Assembly: GCF_000385375.1 (NCBI RefSeq)
Contig: NZ_ARVV01000001.1
Location: 2,294,001-2,358,000, forward strand
Reading direction: 5' to 3'
Source of the DNA: Methyloversatilis discipulorum
GTDB taxonomy: Bacteria; Pseudomonadota; Gammaproteobacteria; Burkholderiales; Rhodocyclaceae
DNA: 64,000 nucleotides
Below are positions 29,331-38,251 of this stretch, piece by piece (within the stretch, counting starts at the first letter, position 1; the number at the start of each line of letters is the position of its first letter). A program made the position numbers and the translations under genes. The notes beneath the pieces were generated by a model, which did no database searches, had not been told where the DNA came from, and saw only the letters and a program-made list of their open reading frames with translations.

Positions 29331-29366
29331 GGTTCAAGCTGCAAGGTTCAAGGTTCAAGATTCAAG
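29313..29366 (+). repeat. Heptamer repeat block (GGTTCAA/GATTCAA), left flank of the four-helix-bundle gene
   Basis: About seven imperfect copies of a 7-bp unit (CAAGATT, CAAGGTT, CATGGTT). It covers the start codon of fcl and the stop codon of the four-helix-bundle gene. CAAGGTTCAAG occurs at 29342-29352 and again at 29349-29359. Confidence 0.85.
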
Positions 29367-29739
29367 GGCGCGTGTTCTTGCGGTCGATACGTGATTCGAC
29401 GGTATGCAGCATGCCGTGGAGCATGCGGGATAGTTCTTCCGCCTCCTTCAACCACGCCTTTCCCATGTCACGTTCGATGTAGTCGATGTCCATGCCAATG
29501 TATATCTGCGTGCGCAGTTCGCCTGCCGAGCCCTTGGCGTAGTTCAGAAACTGTGCGAGTTCCCTGTCGGAGCTCCGCTCGAAGCCCTCAGCGATGTTTG
29601 AAGGTATCGATAGACCGGAACGCGTGATCTGATCGCGGAATCCAAAGTCGCGCAGATTTGCCAGTGCCCGATAGATGTCAGCGCTGAGGCGAGCAGCCCG
29701 CTTCCAGAGGTCAAGATCTTCGAAGCGGGCCAGAATCAT
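29362..29739 (-). CDS. Four helix bundle protein (S23/23S rRNA intervening-sequence family)
   Basis: A 125-residue protein with the family signature RFEDLDLWKRA at the N-terminus and ITRSGLSIPSNIAEGFERSSDRE in the middle. LNYAKGSAGELRTQIYIG follows. These small helical proteins were first found as ORFs in 23S rRNA intervening sequences and also occur alone. Their biochemical role is not settled. GAGGAG precedes the ATG. The gene interrupts the usual gmd-fcl pair and is bracketed by inverted CAAGGTTCAAG/CTTGAACCTTG repeats, suggesting it arrived as a cassette. Confidence 0.93.
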   Translation of the reverse strand: MILARFEDLDLWKRAARLSADIYRALANLRDFGFRDQITRSGLSIPSNIAEGFERSSDRELAQFLNYAKGSAGELRTQIYIGMDIDYIERDMGKAWLKEAEELSRMLHGMLHTVESRIDRKNTRP

Positions 29740-29768
29740 TTCTCCTCGTTGCCAACGGCGACCAGGGC

Positions 29769-29797
29769 TCCCTTGAACCTTGCCCCTTGTACCTTGC
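29769..29797 (+). repeat. Inverted counterpart of the heptamer block, right flank of the four-helix-bundle gene
   Basis: It contains CTTGAACCTTG at 29772-29782, the exact reverse complement of CAAGGTTCAAG on the other side of the gene, followed by degenerate copies (CCTTGTACCTTG). Confidence 0.75.
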
Positions 29798-29804
29798 CTC
29801 TGCG

Positions 29805-30920
29805 TTATTCGTGATAGTCGTAGGCTTGGAAGCCGGCCATCTTCACCAGCGCGTCGCGCTTGGCGCTGGTGTAGTCGGATTCGACCATCTCCTTCACCAG
29901 CTCCTGCAGCGTGGTCTTCGGCGTCCAGCCCAGCTTCTCGCGCGCCTTGGTCGGGTCGCCGAGCAGGGTCTCCACTTCGGTCGGACGGTAGTAACGCGGA
30001 TCGACCTTCACGATCACGTCGCCCACTTTCACCTTGGCGCGGTCGCCCGTGACAGCAGCGACGATGCCCACTTCCTTCTCACCCTCGCCCTCGAAACGTA
30101 CCGTGATGCCCAGCTCCACAGCGGCAAACTCGACAAACTGGCGCACGCTGTACTGCACGCCGGTGGCGATGACGAAGTCCTCCGCGTGATCCTGCTGCAG
30201 CATCAGCCACTGCATTTCAACGTAGTCGCGGGCGTGGCCCCAGTCGCGCAGCGCGCTCATATTGCCCAGATACAGGCAGTCCTGCAGGCCGAGGGCGATG
30301 CGCGCGATGGCGCGCGTGATCTTGCGCGTGACGAAGGTTTCGCCGCGCACCGGCGACTCGTGGTTGAACAGCACGCCGTTGCAGGCGTACATGCCGTAAG
30401 CCTCGCGGTAGTTGACGGTGATCCAGTAGGCGTAAAGCTTGGCCACCGCATACGGGCTGCGCGGGTAGAACGGCGTGGTTTCCTTCTGCGGGATTTCCTG
30501 CACCAGGCCGTAAAGCTCGGAAGTCGAGGCCTGGTAGAAACGGGTCTTCTTTTCCAGCCCGAGGATGCGGATGGCTTCCAGTATGCGCAGCGCGCCGATG
30601 CCGTCGGCGTTGGCGGTGTATTCCGGCTCTTCGAAGCTCACCGCCACATGGGACTGCGCGGCCAGGTTGTAGATCTCGTCCGGCTGCACCTTCTGGATGA
30701 TGCGCACCAGCGAGGTCGAATCGGTCAGGTCGCCGTAGTGCAGGATGAACTTGCGGTTATCGACGTGCGGGTCTTCGTACAGGTGGTCGATACGGTCGGT
30801 GTTGAACAGCGACGAACGGCGCTTGATGCCGTGCACCTCGTAGCCCTTCTTGAGCAGGAATTCGGCGAGGTAAGCGCCGTCCTGGCCGGTAACGCCGGTG
30901 ATGAGTGCCTTTTTATTCAT
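29805..30920 (-). CDS. gmd: GDP-mannose 4,6-dehydratase
   Basis: A 371-residue enzyme making GDP-4-keto-6-deoxymannose from GDP-mannose, the first step to GDP-L-fucose. Seen are the NADP site [40 protein letters not shown] and the catalytic [10 protein letters not shown]. Its ATG overlaps the epsI stop (ATGA), tying GDP-fucose supply to the exosortase genes upstream. The product is used by fcl, 475 bp downstream. Confidence 0.96.
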   Translation of the reverse strand: MNKKALITGVTGQDGAYLAEFLLKKGYEVHGIKRRSSLFNTDRIDHLYEDPHVDNRKFILHYGDLTDSTSLVRIIQKVQPDEIYNLAAQSHVAVSFEEPEYTANADGIGALRILEAIRILGLEKKTRFYQASTSELYGLVQEIPQKETTPFYPRSPYAVAKLYAYWITVNYREAYGMYACNGVLFNHESPVRGETFVTRKITRAIARIALGLQDCLYLGNMSALRDWGHARDYVEMQWLMLQQDHAEDFVIATGVQYSVRQFVEFAAVELGITVRFEGEGEKEVGIVAAVTGDRAKVKVGDVIVKVDPRYYRPTEVETLLGDPTKAREKLGWTPKTTLQELVKEMVESDYTSAKRDALVKMAGFQAYDYHE

Positions 30921-31609
30921 GATTGCCTGACAGTCCCGAAGTAGCGATTGCGGAAATTGAGATCAAAAACGGAGTAAAGAGAGCGAACGAAACCCTCTTG
31001 AACATTGAAAGCGGTGGCCTCGTCGAGACCAACGGTCGATACGCGGAAAAGCATGCCGTCCGGAATCTTCCCCTGCAGTCCGTAGCGAAGCTGTTCAAGC
31101 TTGCGGCCAAGACCCGGCAACGTCGCTTCCTCGTCGATGGTGATCCAGTACGTGATGGGTTCAAGACGCTGACCCTGACGCGCAACAAGCCTCTGCGCCG
31201 GAAGTTCGTAGCCATCGAGCGCAATCTTCGTTTCACCCGCGCCGAATACGCGGAAACCTTGCGCGCTGTAACAGAACTCCGGTCGATGCACTGCTGTGGC
31301 TTCAGAACTCTGGTCGCTACCGTAGGCGATGGACAGCATCACCCGCTGACCTTGCGCGTTCCGGTAGGTACGGGAGAGCGTGGCCGAGTACAGCTCGTCG
31401 AGCGAGGCCTGCACGTCCGGAGACGGCGCGATGGGGATGATTGACTTGTCAATGACCCACTCCCCGAAAGCCTCGGGAACCTGAACATCAAGATTGATCG
31501 CCGGCTTTTCCTCTGCAACGCGAAGCGTTGGTTTGAAGCTCTCTGCCGCGAACGAGAGCGCGGTCATGACGACAAACACTGCGATAGCAGCCGGACGCAC
31601 GTAGGTCAT
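30917..31609 (-). CDS. epsI: EpsI family protein (exosortase B-associated)
   Basis: A 230-residue periplasm-facing protein with an N-terminal membrane anchor ([19 protein letters not shown]). The EpsI pattern includes [44 protein letters not shown] and [24 protein letters not shown]. EpsI is found next to or fused with exosortases and was first described in methanolan synthesis; its biochemical role is unclear. It overlaps both xrtB and gmd by 4 bp, so the three genes are one operon. Confidence 0.92.
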   Translation of the reverse strand: MTYVRPAAIAVFVVMTALSFAAESFKPTLRVAEEKPAINLDVQVPEAFGEWVIDKSIIPIAPSPDVQASLDELYSATLSRTYRNAQGQRVMLSIAYGSDQSSEATAVHRPEFCYSAQGFRVFGAGETKIALDGYELPAQRLVARQGQRLEPITYWITIDEEATLPGLGRKLEQLRYGLQGKIPDGMLFRVSTVGLDEATAFNVQEGFVRSLYSVFDLNFRNRYFGTVRQS

Positions 31610-32514
31610 GCAGCAACTCCTTGAGCATCCTTCTTCACACCGATGCGCAGAATCGAATCAACACCGATGATGAGAAGCAAAGCACTGATGAAAAGGACCA
31701 TGCCAGCGAATCCGTGCAGGAAGCCCTGCCCCGCCTCGTCTCCGAAGTAGTAGGTGATCAAGGTCAGGACGATCACACGGATCACGTTTGCGCAGAACGA
31801 GATGGGAATGATCAGGATGGCCAGAAGAAGGTTGCGGAACCACGACTTATGTCGGACGAGATTCATGTAGAGCAGCCCGAGTGCCTCGAGCGTAAACAAC
31901 GAATGCAGACCGGCACATGCATCAGCGACCAGCAGCTGATACTGGCCGATAACCAGAATCACCCCTGTACGCGCGATCGGATACCCCATCGAGTAGAGGA
32001 TGTGCTCGGCGGCATAAGACACACCCGTCTTGAGCGGGACCGTGATCATCTGCACGAAAACGCCCGGAAGCGGGATCATGAAGATCAGAAAGAAGAAGGG
32101 AAACCAGAGCTTCCGTAGCGCTGCCGTGCCAAGCATCAGCAGCACCAGGCCGATCATCACTGGAATGATCGACGCAACCTCAAGGGTATCGATCGCTTGC
32201 GAACGACCGATGAAGTACGCAACGAAGCCGAAGAACAACAGAGCCGAGCCCAGTGCCGGCGCAGGACGCGCGTCGGCAAGCGAGCCACGAACCTCTCGCC
32301 ACTTGTCCCAGAGCAACCAAAGCGACACCGCCAAAATGATCGGGCCGTGAGCGTTCTCGTCCGTGCTCCACAGACCATTAAACAGGTCGATGAAGGTCGG
32401 GACATACATGGCCGCAAAGCCAAGCGCCACGAGTACCCATGAGAGCTCGAACTTTGACCGGATCGAGTCGGGGCGATTCGCGGTAGAGGAGTCAGCCTGC
32501 ATCGAGTTAAGCAT
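31606..32514 (-). CDS. xrtB: Exosortase B (XrtB)
   Basis: A 302-residue membrane protein with about eight hydrophobic segments. The transpeptidase-like catalytic residues of exosortases are present: Cys in ADACAGLHSLF, Arg in CANVIRVIVL and His in FLHGFAGMVLF. Exosortases recognise and cleave PEP-CTERM tails and attach the protein to the envelope or matrix. Three PEP-CTERM proteins occur within 7 kb (33350, 37428 and 38252). The start is uncertain: ATG at 32514, ATG at 32502 and TTG at 32523 all lack a clear ribosome site. Confidence 0.92.
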   Translation of the reverse strand: MLNSMQADSSTANRPDSIRSKFELSWVLVALGFAAMYVPTFIDLFNGLWSTDENAHGPIILAVSLWLLWDKWREVRGSLADARPAPALGSALLFFGFVAYFIGRSQAIDTLEVASIIPVMIGLVLLMLGTAALRKLWFPFFFLIFMIPLPGVFVQMITVPLKTGVSYAAEHILYSMGYPIARTGVILVIGQYQLLVADACAGLHSLFTLEALGLLYMNLVRHKSWFRNLLLAILIIPISFCANVIRVIVLTLITYYFGDEAGQGFLHGFAGMVLFISALLLIIGVDSILRIGVKKDAQGVAA

Positions 32515-32701
32515 CCAGTGCAATCAACTGCGGGTTGAAGTTATTGATGAGCGACCGGACGAGCCTTGCCCCGAACTGCTCGATGAGAGAAGTCGCATCC
32601 GGGCCGCGATTATGCCGCTCTGCGTCCCATCCATCCGCTGACCATCTCACGATTTGTGACAGTCCCGAAAATAGCTCGAACGCATGCTGCAGTGCAACCA
32701 C
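32507..32701 (-). CDS. Possible small open frame upstream of xrtB, unknown
   Basis: A 64-codon frame with a GTG start and a codon pattern that could be coding. It would end just inside the xrtB 5' end. It has no recognisable domain, signal peptide or family motif, and may be spurious or a leader. Confidence 0.2.
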   Translation of the reverse strand: MVALQHAFELFSGLSQIVRWSADGWDAERHNRGPDATSLIEQFGARLVRSLINNFNPQLIALDA

Positions 32702-33307
32702 ACCTCAGAGTACTACGTCACGGTTGCAGGGAAGTGACCATCAAAGTGATGCAAGCGTTGCAGGTCGATGCTCGTCCAGCAGCAATATATATATGCAGGG
32801 CCGTGGAATCAGGCCAGGATTTGTTCCCGAGATTGCGATCTTCTTCGGTCACACGGGAAAAAGCACGGCGCTTCGTTCGGAAAGCAAAGCCTGCGAGAAA
32901 CGCCCCTGCCGTCGCCAACTCGCCCCAGTGGTGAGAGCCCCGCTCGCCGTGCCATGGCTTACACGCATCGTCGCACTGAAGTCGTCAACAGGCGCGGCGA
33001 CCGTTCCGACCGAAACGCCTACTTACAACTGCAATCGCGGACCAGCGGGCTCGGCGCCTGGCAAGCAGTCACCAACCGTGCTGACTGCCCGCCGCTGACG
33101 TCGCCACTCTGGGCGACAAAGATCGAGCCATGTCGACGCTCTCCATGAGTCGCGAGAGCCGTGCGGCCCGACAACCCGTGGGTCTGATCGCGTCCTGCGG
33201 TATGGCGACAGCGGGTATAGCCGCCTAGGAGGGCTGTGTGGAACAAGGCGTTCGAGCACAGGCCGTGTCGCGGTCAGAAGCCCGCTCCCCGCTCTCACAC
33301 GGCGCTT
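32702..33307. other. Gene-poor stretch upstream of xrtB
   Basis: No convincing coding frame is seen. The stretch has an ATATATAT run near 32787 and one REP-like hairpin at 33264-33290 (GCGGTC-AGAA-GcCCGC, stem imperfect). The xrtB-epsI-gmd promoter should lie in its left part, but no confident -35/-10 pair could be picked. A remnant of a lost eps gene is possible. Confidence 0.5.
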
Positions 33308-33343
33308 CGCGCATCCGCAACCAGAACCGGGGGCGGATGCGCG
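33308..33343. terminator. Hairpin after the PEP-CTERM phytase-like gene
   Basis: A perfect 11-bp stem CGCGCATCCGC / GCGGATGCGCG lies 7 bp past the stop of the minus-strand gene. It has no U-run, so the terminator call is moderate. Confidence 0.45.
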
Positions 33344-33349
33344 AAAGGG

Positions 33350-34765
33350 TCACCCGACCCGGCGGCGTGCAACAGCGCCAATCAACGCCAGACCCGCGCC
33401 CAGCATGGCCCAGGTGGTGGGCTCGGGCACCGGGGCGGTGTAGCCGGCGAGTTCGGCCGGGCTGGCACGGTAGGCGTGCAGCACGCCGGGGATCAGTTCG
33501 AAACCTTCGGTGCTGCCGCTGTAGGGCGTGGTGCTGGCGTGCAGCGTGCAGCCTTCGGTCGAGCCCAGCGGGCACTGGATGCGCTGCTGGGTGAGCGGAT
33601 TGAACAGCACGTCGAACTGCACCGCGCTGCCGTTCTGGGTGACCGAATAGTCATTGTCGTTGCCGGCGACGATGAGCCACGAGCCATCGTCGAGCTGCGG
33701 GCCGATGGCCAGGCCTTCCCACTTCTCGGGTGACACGCCGCCGGTTGCGGGCAGATTGTCGGCAGCGAGGTCGATGAAGGGCGTCGGGTTCTTGCTGACG
33801 GCGGTGAAGCTGGCGCCGGCTGCGTCGAGGTCTATGCCGGTCACGTCGGTCGCGCCGGCGAGGTCGATCAGGTAGACGTTCTTGTTGCCGGCGGCGCCGG
33901 CGAAGGTGGCGTCGGCGCCGAGGCCGCGGTTGTTGCGCTCCAGCACCATGAATTCGTGCTCGTTGATCGCCACCAGCGCGGAGATGCCGCGCCCCTGGGC
34001 GGCGGTTTCCATCCGGTAGGCGTACTGGGCGACGGCTTCGCCGCTGGCGTTGTCGAACTTGACGATGCGGTTGTACACGCCGTTGGCGCCGCCCTCGTCC
34101 ACCATCGCGCTCTGCAGCATGGCGAAGGTGTATTGGCCGTCCGGCGAAATCGCCAGGCCTTCGAAGCCACGGTTGGTGCGGCGACCGATATTGCCGTCAC
34201 CGTCGTAGTTGTAGCCGCCGGCCGTCAGTGCCGGGCGCAGCGCCTGCGGCGTATTGAAGGCGCGGATCATCGTGCCGCTGCGGTCGAACTCATACAGCGA
34301 GGGGCCATATTCGTCGGACACCAGCAGGTGGCCGTTCAGCGGGTTGATCACGATGCCTTCCGGGTCGAAGGCGGTGCCCAGATTGCTGGCCGAACCACCG
34401 AGCGTGCTCGGGAACTGGCCGCCGAGCACAGTGCCGGCGCCATTGCGGAACTTGATCGTATCGACCACCTGGAAATTCGAGATCGCGCCGGTGCTGCGAT
34501 CGACGTCGAGCGTGAAGCGCTGGACCCGCACATCGTAGGGCAGCGTGCCGCCGCCCGGGCCACGGTCCGACAGACCCCACCATTCGTTGCGGTTGGGGTC
34601 GTAGTAGATGTCGGAAAACATGCCGAGCCGGCCGTCGTTCACGCTGCCGCCGAACAGGTCGCCGGTATTGCCCGGGATGGCGATGCCATTTACGAAGGAC
34701 ACGGCAGACGCCGGTGCAGCGGCGGCAGCCAGCAGCAGCGCCGCGGCGAGCGATGTGAATTTCAT
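33350..34765 (-). CDS. Esterase-like phytase-domain protein with PEP-CTERM tail
   Basis: A 471-residue exported protein. It has a signal peptide (KFTSLAAALLLAAAAAPASA), then a beta-propeller-like 'esterase-like activity of phytase' domain with FSDIYYDPNRNEWWGLSDRG, FDPEGIVINP, GFEGLAISPDGQY and EKWEGLAIGPQ. It ends in a PEP-CTERM tail: VPEPTTW, a hydrophobic segment and ARRR. The tail makes it a likely exosortase substrate. Whether it is a phosphatase or esterase is not known; secreted phytase-domain proteins may release phosphate. It is monocistronic, with AGGGGG before the ATG. Confidence 0.87.
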   Translation of the reverse strand: MKFTSLAAALLLAAAAAPASAVSFVNGIAIPGNTGDLFGGSVNDGRLGMFSDIYYDPNRNEWWGLSDRGPGGGTLPYDVRVQRFTLDVDRSTGAISNFQVVDTIKFRNGAGTVLGGQFPSTLGGSASNLGTAFDPEGIVINPLNGHLLVSDEYGPSLYEFDRSGTMIRAFNTPQALRPALTAGGYNYDGDGNIGRRTNRGFEGLAISPDGQYTFAMLQSAMVDEGGANGVYNRIVKFDNASGEAVAQYAYRMETAAQGRGISALVAINEHEFMVLERNNRGLGADATFAGAAGNKNVYLIDLAGATDVTGIDLDAAGASFTAVSKNPTPFIDLAADNLPATGGVSPEKWEGLAIGPQLDDGSWLIVAGNDNDYSVTQNGSAVQFDVLFNPLTQQRIQCPLGSTEGCTLHASTTPYSGSTEGFELIPGVLHAYRASPAELAGYTAPVPEPTTWAMLGAGLALIGAVARRRVG

Positions 34766-34867
34766 GAAGACCCCCTGATTGTTGGTGTGTTGTCGGACAC
34801 TCGAGGGTAGCGAGGGGATGTTTCAGCGATGCGACGCGGGTGACGGTGTTCTTGCGGGAGCGGTCTT

Positions 34868-35213
34868 TGTGGGAGCGGCCTTGGCCGCGACAGGGCCAAT
34901 GCAATCTGCAGTTCTAGGCACAGGCCGCTGTCGGGGTCAGAGGACCCCTCCCACAGAGCCCCGGTCCAGACTTAGGCCGCAGGTCGGGCTCAGCCCCTGT
35001 GGGAGCGGCCTTGGCCGCGACAGGGCCGCTGCAATCTGCAGTTCTCGGCACCGGCCACCGTCGGGGTCAAGACCCCTCCCACAGAAGTTCGGTCCAGGCT
35101 AAAGCCGCAGGTCTTGCTCAGCCCCTGTGGGAGAGGCTCTGGCCGCGACAGGGCCGCTGCAATCTGCAGTTCTCGGCACCGGCCGCCGTCGGGGTCAGAA
35201 GACCCCTCCCACA
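34868..35213 (+). repeat. Tandem REP array, three units of about 128-130 bp
   Basis: GCGGCC-type hairpins start at 34868, 34998 and 35126 and alternate with inverted GGGGTC-type hairpins at 34930, 35060 and 35188. The spacer (CAATCTGCAGTTCT, then GGCACnGGCC) is also conserved, so whole two-hairpin units were duplicated. This fills the 537-bp gap between the phytase-like gene start and the TonB-dependent receptor end. Confidence 0.92.
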
Positions 35214-35302
35214 AAGCCCCTGCACCGGCGTCGGCCGCGGATCGAGCGCGCCCCCTGCAAGAGACAGGCATTTCAGCCGACAGCGACTGAAATAGAGGCG
35301 CC

Positions 35303-37351
35303 TTACATCTTCCAGCTCACCGCCACCCAGGCCGCTCGCTCGGGCATGGGGTAGTAGGTGTTGCTGTAGGCAAGGGTCGAATACACCTTGTCGAACAGGT
35401 TGTTGATGCCGGCCGACCAGGTCGCGGCGCCGGCGCGGGTACTGACGGCCAGGTCGAACACGGTGTAGGACGGCAGCGGAGCGAAGCTGCGGTTGTCGAG
35501 GTCGTTGCCGTCGAAGCGGCGGCCGGCGTGGCGGGCGCTCAGGGTGAGGCGCTGCGTCTCGGCGGGTGTCCACTCGATGCGCAGGTTGGCGGTGCGGCGC
35601 GGCACCAGCGGCACGTCGGCATCGCTGCCTTCGAAACGCGGCTGCACGTAGCCGGCGTTGGCGGCAAACAGCAAACTGGGGCGGAGCCGCCAGCGCAGAT
35701 CGATCTCGACGCCGGTGCGCACGGTCGGCAGTTCGTAGTTGCGGTTTACGCTGAGGCCGCTGGCGCTGTCGAAGTAGATTTCGTCCTCGATGCGCATGCG
35801 ATAGACGGTGGCGCCGAACTCGACCGTCTCCCCACGCGCACGCAGGCCTGCCTCGCGGGTGCGGCCGCTCTGCGGGCGCAGGTCGGGCGCGGCGAGCGCG
35901 AGTTCGTCGACATTGGGGTTGCGGAAGTGTCTGCTGTCCGCGGCGAACACGGTGAGCGACGGCGACAGCTGCCAGCTCGCCCCCAGTTCGCTCGCCCGGT
36001 TGCGCCAGTCCGATGCGGTGGCGTCGGTCGGGCGGAATGCGTTCACGCAGCTGCCCGGCACTTCGACCGGAAACGGAATGAATATGTACTGGCACTCGCG
36101 CGTGTAGCGGCTGCCCGCGGTGCGGCTCTCGGCGCGGTCGTGGCGCAGGCCTGCGTTGACGCTGACGCCCTGCCCCAGCCTGAACACACCTTCGGCCCAG
36201 CCCGCGTGGCCGTTCAGTTCGCCGCTGCGCCGGGTCGAGTTGCCGACCACGAAATCACCGTTCTCGCGGCGCAGGTAGTCGGACGACTGGCTGACGTAAC
36301 CGAATGCCAGATCGTGCCGCTGCCCGAAGGCGTCGACGCCCAACTCATGCGTCACGCGCAGGTCGCGCCGGGTGGAGTCGATCACGTTGCGCTGGTCGGC
36401 CAGCGCCGTAGCGGCCTGCACGCCGATGAAATACGGGTTTTCGCGGTCGCGGTGATCGAACTGCACGGTGAGCAGTCCCGCGCCGCCGAAATCGGCACGC
36501 AGCCGGGCACCCAGCGTGCGGTCGTCGGTGCTGCCGCCATCCAGCGGGGAAGCGTCGCTGCTCCTTCTGCGCGCGCTGCCGCCACGGAAGTTCTCGGCGC
36601 TGACCGGCCCCGGCAGTCCGTATTCATCAATGTGGCGCGCGGCACGCAGGCTGATGTCGACGAAGGACCACGCGCCTTCCGGCAACAGGCTCAGCTCGAC
36701 CGCGCTGTCGCGCGCTGCGTAGCGATCGTTGTCGCGGTAGCCGTCGTTGTCTTGCCGGCTCAAGGTGACACTGGCGGCCAGCGGCCCGGTGCCGCCGGTG
36801 GCGCGCAGCCGCGCTTCGCGCGAGCCCCAGGCGCCGGCGCGCAGATCGAGCTGACCGCTGAGCGGCCCGGGCCGCGGGCGCCGGGTCTGGATGTGCACGA
36901 TGCCGCCGACCGCGCCGTCGCCGTGGCGCACCGCCCCGGCGCCGCGCAGCACCTCGATGCGCTCGACCTGCGACAGCGAAACCGAAGACAGGTCCGCGCC
37001 CGACAGATCGTCGGCATTCAGACGCACCCCGTCGACCAGCACCAGCACATTGCTGACCGCCGTCGCGCCCAGGCCACGCATGTCGACGGTGGCGCCCTTG
37101 TCGCGGCCGAAGTAGCTCTGCAGGTTGAGGCCGGCTTCGCGGCTGAGCAGCTCGCCCATACCCTGCGCACCGGCGCGCTCGATGTCGTCGGCAGTGATGA
37201 CCGACACGCCGTGCGGCACCGCGCGCAGCGTGTCGTCGGCCGACGGCGCGCTGATGACGATTTCGTCGAGTCGGAATGCCTCGTCGGCGTAGGCCGGCAA
37301 GGCGAGCAGGCACAGCACGCTCGCCAGCGCACGCCGGAAAGAGATGTTCAT
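35303..37351 (-). CDS. TonB-dependent outer membrane receptor, probable cobalamin receptor (BtuB-like)
   Basis: A 682-residue protein with a signal peptide (RRALASVLCLLALPAYA), a TonB box-like DEIVISAPS, and a plug domain (GVSVITADDIERAG, VLVLVDGVRLN, IEVLRGAGAVRHGDGAVGG). The beta-barrel ends with the usual aromatic C-terminus (WVAVSWKM). Barrel length suits BtuB-like receptors. It is the last gene after two PEP-CTERM genes behind a cobalamin riboswitch, so a corrinoid substrate is strongly suggested. ATG at 37351 has AAGAGG upstream; longer frames have no family match. Confidence 0.88.
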   Translation of the reverse strand: MNISFRRALASVLCLLALPAYADEAFRLDEIVISAPSADDTLRAVPHGVSVITADDIERAGAQGMGELLSREAGLNLQSYFGRDKGATVDMRGLGATAVSNVLVLVDGVRLNADDLSGADLSSVSLSQVERIEVLRGAGAVRHGDGAVGGIVHIQTRRPRPGPLSGQLDLRAGAWGSREARLRATGGTGPLAASVTLSRQDNDGYRDNDRYAARDSAVELSLLPEGAWSFVDISLRAARHIDEYGLPGPVSAENFRGGSARRRSSDASPLDGGSTDDRTLGARLRADFGGAGLLTVQFDHRDRENPYFIGVQAATALADQRNVIDSTRRDLRVTHELGVDAFGQRHDLAFGYVSQSSDYLRRENGDFVVGNSTRRSGELNGHAGWAEGVFRLGQGVSVNAGLRHDRAESRTAGSRYTRECQYIFIPFPVEVPGSCVNAFRPTDATASDWRNRASELGASWQLSPSLTVFAADSRHFRNPNVDELALAAPDLRPQSGRTREAGLRARGETVEFGATVYRMRIEDEIYFDSASGLSVNRNYELPTVRTGVEIDLRWRLRPSLLFAANAGYVQPRFEGSDADVPLVPRRTANLRIEWTPAETQRLTLSARHAGRRFDGNDLDNRSFAPLPSYTVFDLAVSTRAGAATWSAGINNLFDKVYSTLAYSNTYYPMPERAAWVAVSWKM

Positions 37352-37427
37352 GGATATCGCCTCTTCGCGCCGGCCCCGCCACTCGGGCGGAGCCGGGCAT
37401 GGCTCAGGACTTGAGTCAGGAAAGGAG

Positions 37428-38225
37428 TCAGACCATCCGGCGGCGGGCGACGGCGCCGACCAGCGCCAGACCGGCAAGCAGCAGCGCCGCCTGTTCGGGT
37501 TCCGGCACGGCGGCGACCGCGAGGTTGTCCATCGCGAAATAGGCCGGCGTATTCATGCCGAATGCCCCGTTGTCGCTCGACGCGAGCGCGAACTGCAGGC
37601 TGCTCACCGTGCCCAGCGCGCTCAGGTCCACCCAGCGCCAGTCGGTGACGATGTAGTCGTCGGCGCTGTCGGCGAAGCGGTAATCGGCAAGCATGAAGTC
37701 CACGCTGCCGGTGCTCTGGCCGAAGCTGTCCAGGCCGGTGATGGTGAGCATGAACCAGTCGGCATCGCTGCCGCTGGCGCCACCGAACTGCTTGGCGAAA
37801 CCGTCGCCATTCAGCATCGACAGCGCGGCGTAGGTGCTGTTGGTGAACCAGGCTCCGAGCACGCTGACCGGTGCGGCGAAGCTCGCCACCGGCGCACCGA
37901 TATTGGCCACCGCATAGTTGGCCGAGCCTTCGGCACCACCACCGGCGATGGCGCTGTGCTGGTTCAGGTAGCCCTCGGTGGTGGTGTCGGTCAGGTTGGA
38001 ATAGACCCAGTCGGTGTGGCAGCAGTCGCCACCCCAGTCGTTGAAGCTGTGGTTGAAGGTGGCCGCGCCACTGGTGAAGGTGGTGCTGGTCTTCGGGAAG
38101 AAGTAGCTGTCGGGCGCCAGCGCCAGGTCGTCGAAGGTCGATACGTTGGCGGCGGCGGCCGGCTGGCTCAGGGCAAGCGCGCCCGAGCTGACGAGCGTGG
38201 CGAGTGCAAGCGTGCGGATGTTCAT
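37428..38225 (-). CDS. DUF4465 domain protein with PEP-CTERM tail
   Basis: A 265-residue exported protein with a signal peptide ending QPAAAA. The DUF4465 core has STFDDLALAPDSYFF, FNHSFNDWGGDCCHTDWVYSN and TDTTTEGYLNQHSA. The C-terminus is VPEPEQAA, a hydrophobic segment and ARRR, i.e. a PEP-CTERM sorting signal. From memory, DUF4465 proteins also occur in Bacteroidota cobalamin loci; this was not checked here. It is the middle gene of the riboswitch-led operon, so a surface corrinoid-binding role is the working hypothesis. Confidence 0.85.
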   Translation of the reverse strand: MNIRTLALATLVSSGALALSQPAAAANVSTFDDLALAPDSYFFPKTSTTFTSGAATFNHSFNDWGGDCCHTDWVYSNLTDTTTEGYLNQHSAIAGGGAEGSANYAVANIGAPVASFAAPVSVLGAWFTNSTYAALSMLNGDGFAKQFGGASGSDADWFMLTITGLDSFGQSTGSVDFMLADYRFADSADDYIVTDWRWVDLSALGTVSSLQFALASSDNGAFGMNTPAYFAMDNLAVAAVPEPEQAALLLAGLALVGAVARRRMV

Positions 38226-38251
38226 CTGCGGGATTCCTTGTGCGGCGCCGA

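Noticed and set aside
32535..33098. Plus-strand frame of 187 codons upstream of xrtB
   Set aside because: No ribosome site, no domain, and composition unlike neighbouring genes; treated as non-coding.
35528..37414. Plus-strand open frame opposite the TonB-dependent receptor
   Set aside because: It is an antisense shadow; the receptor on the minus strand has all family motifs.
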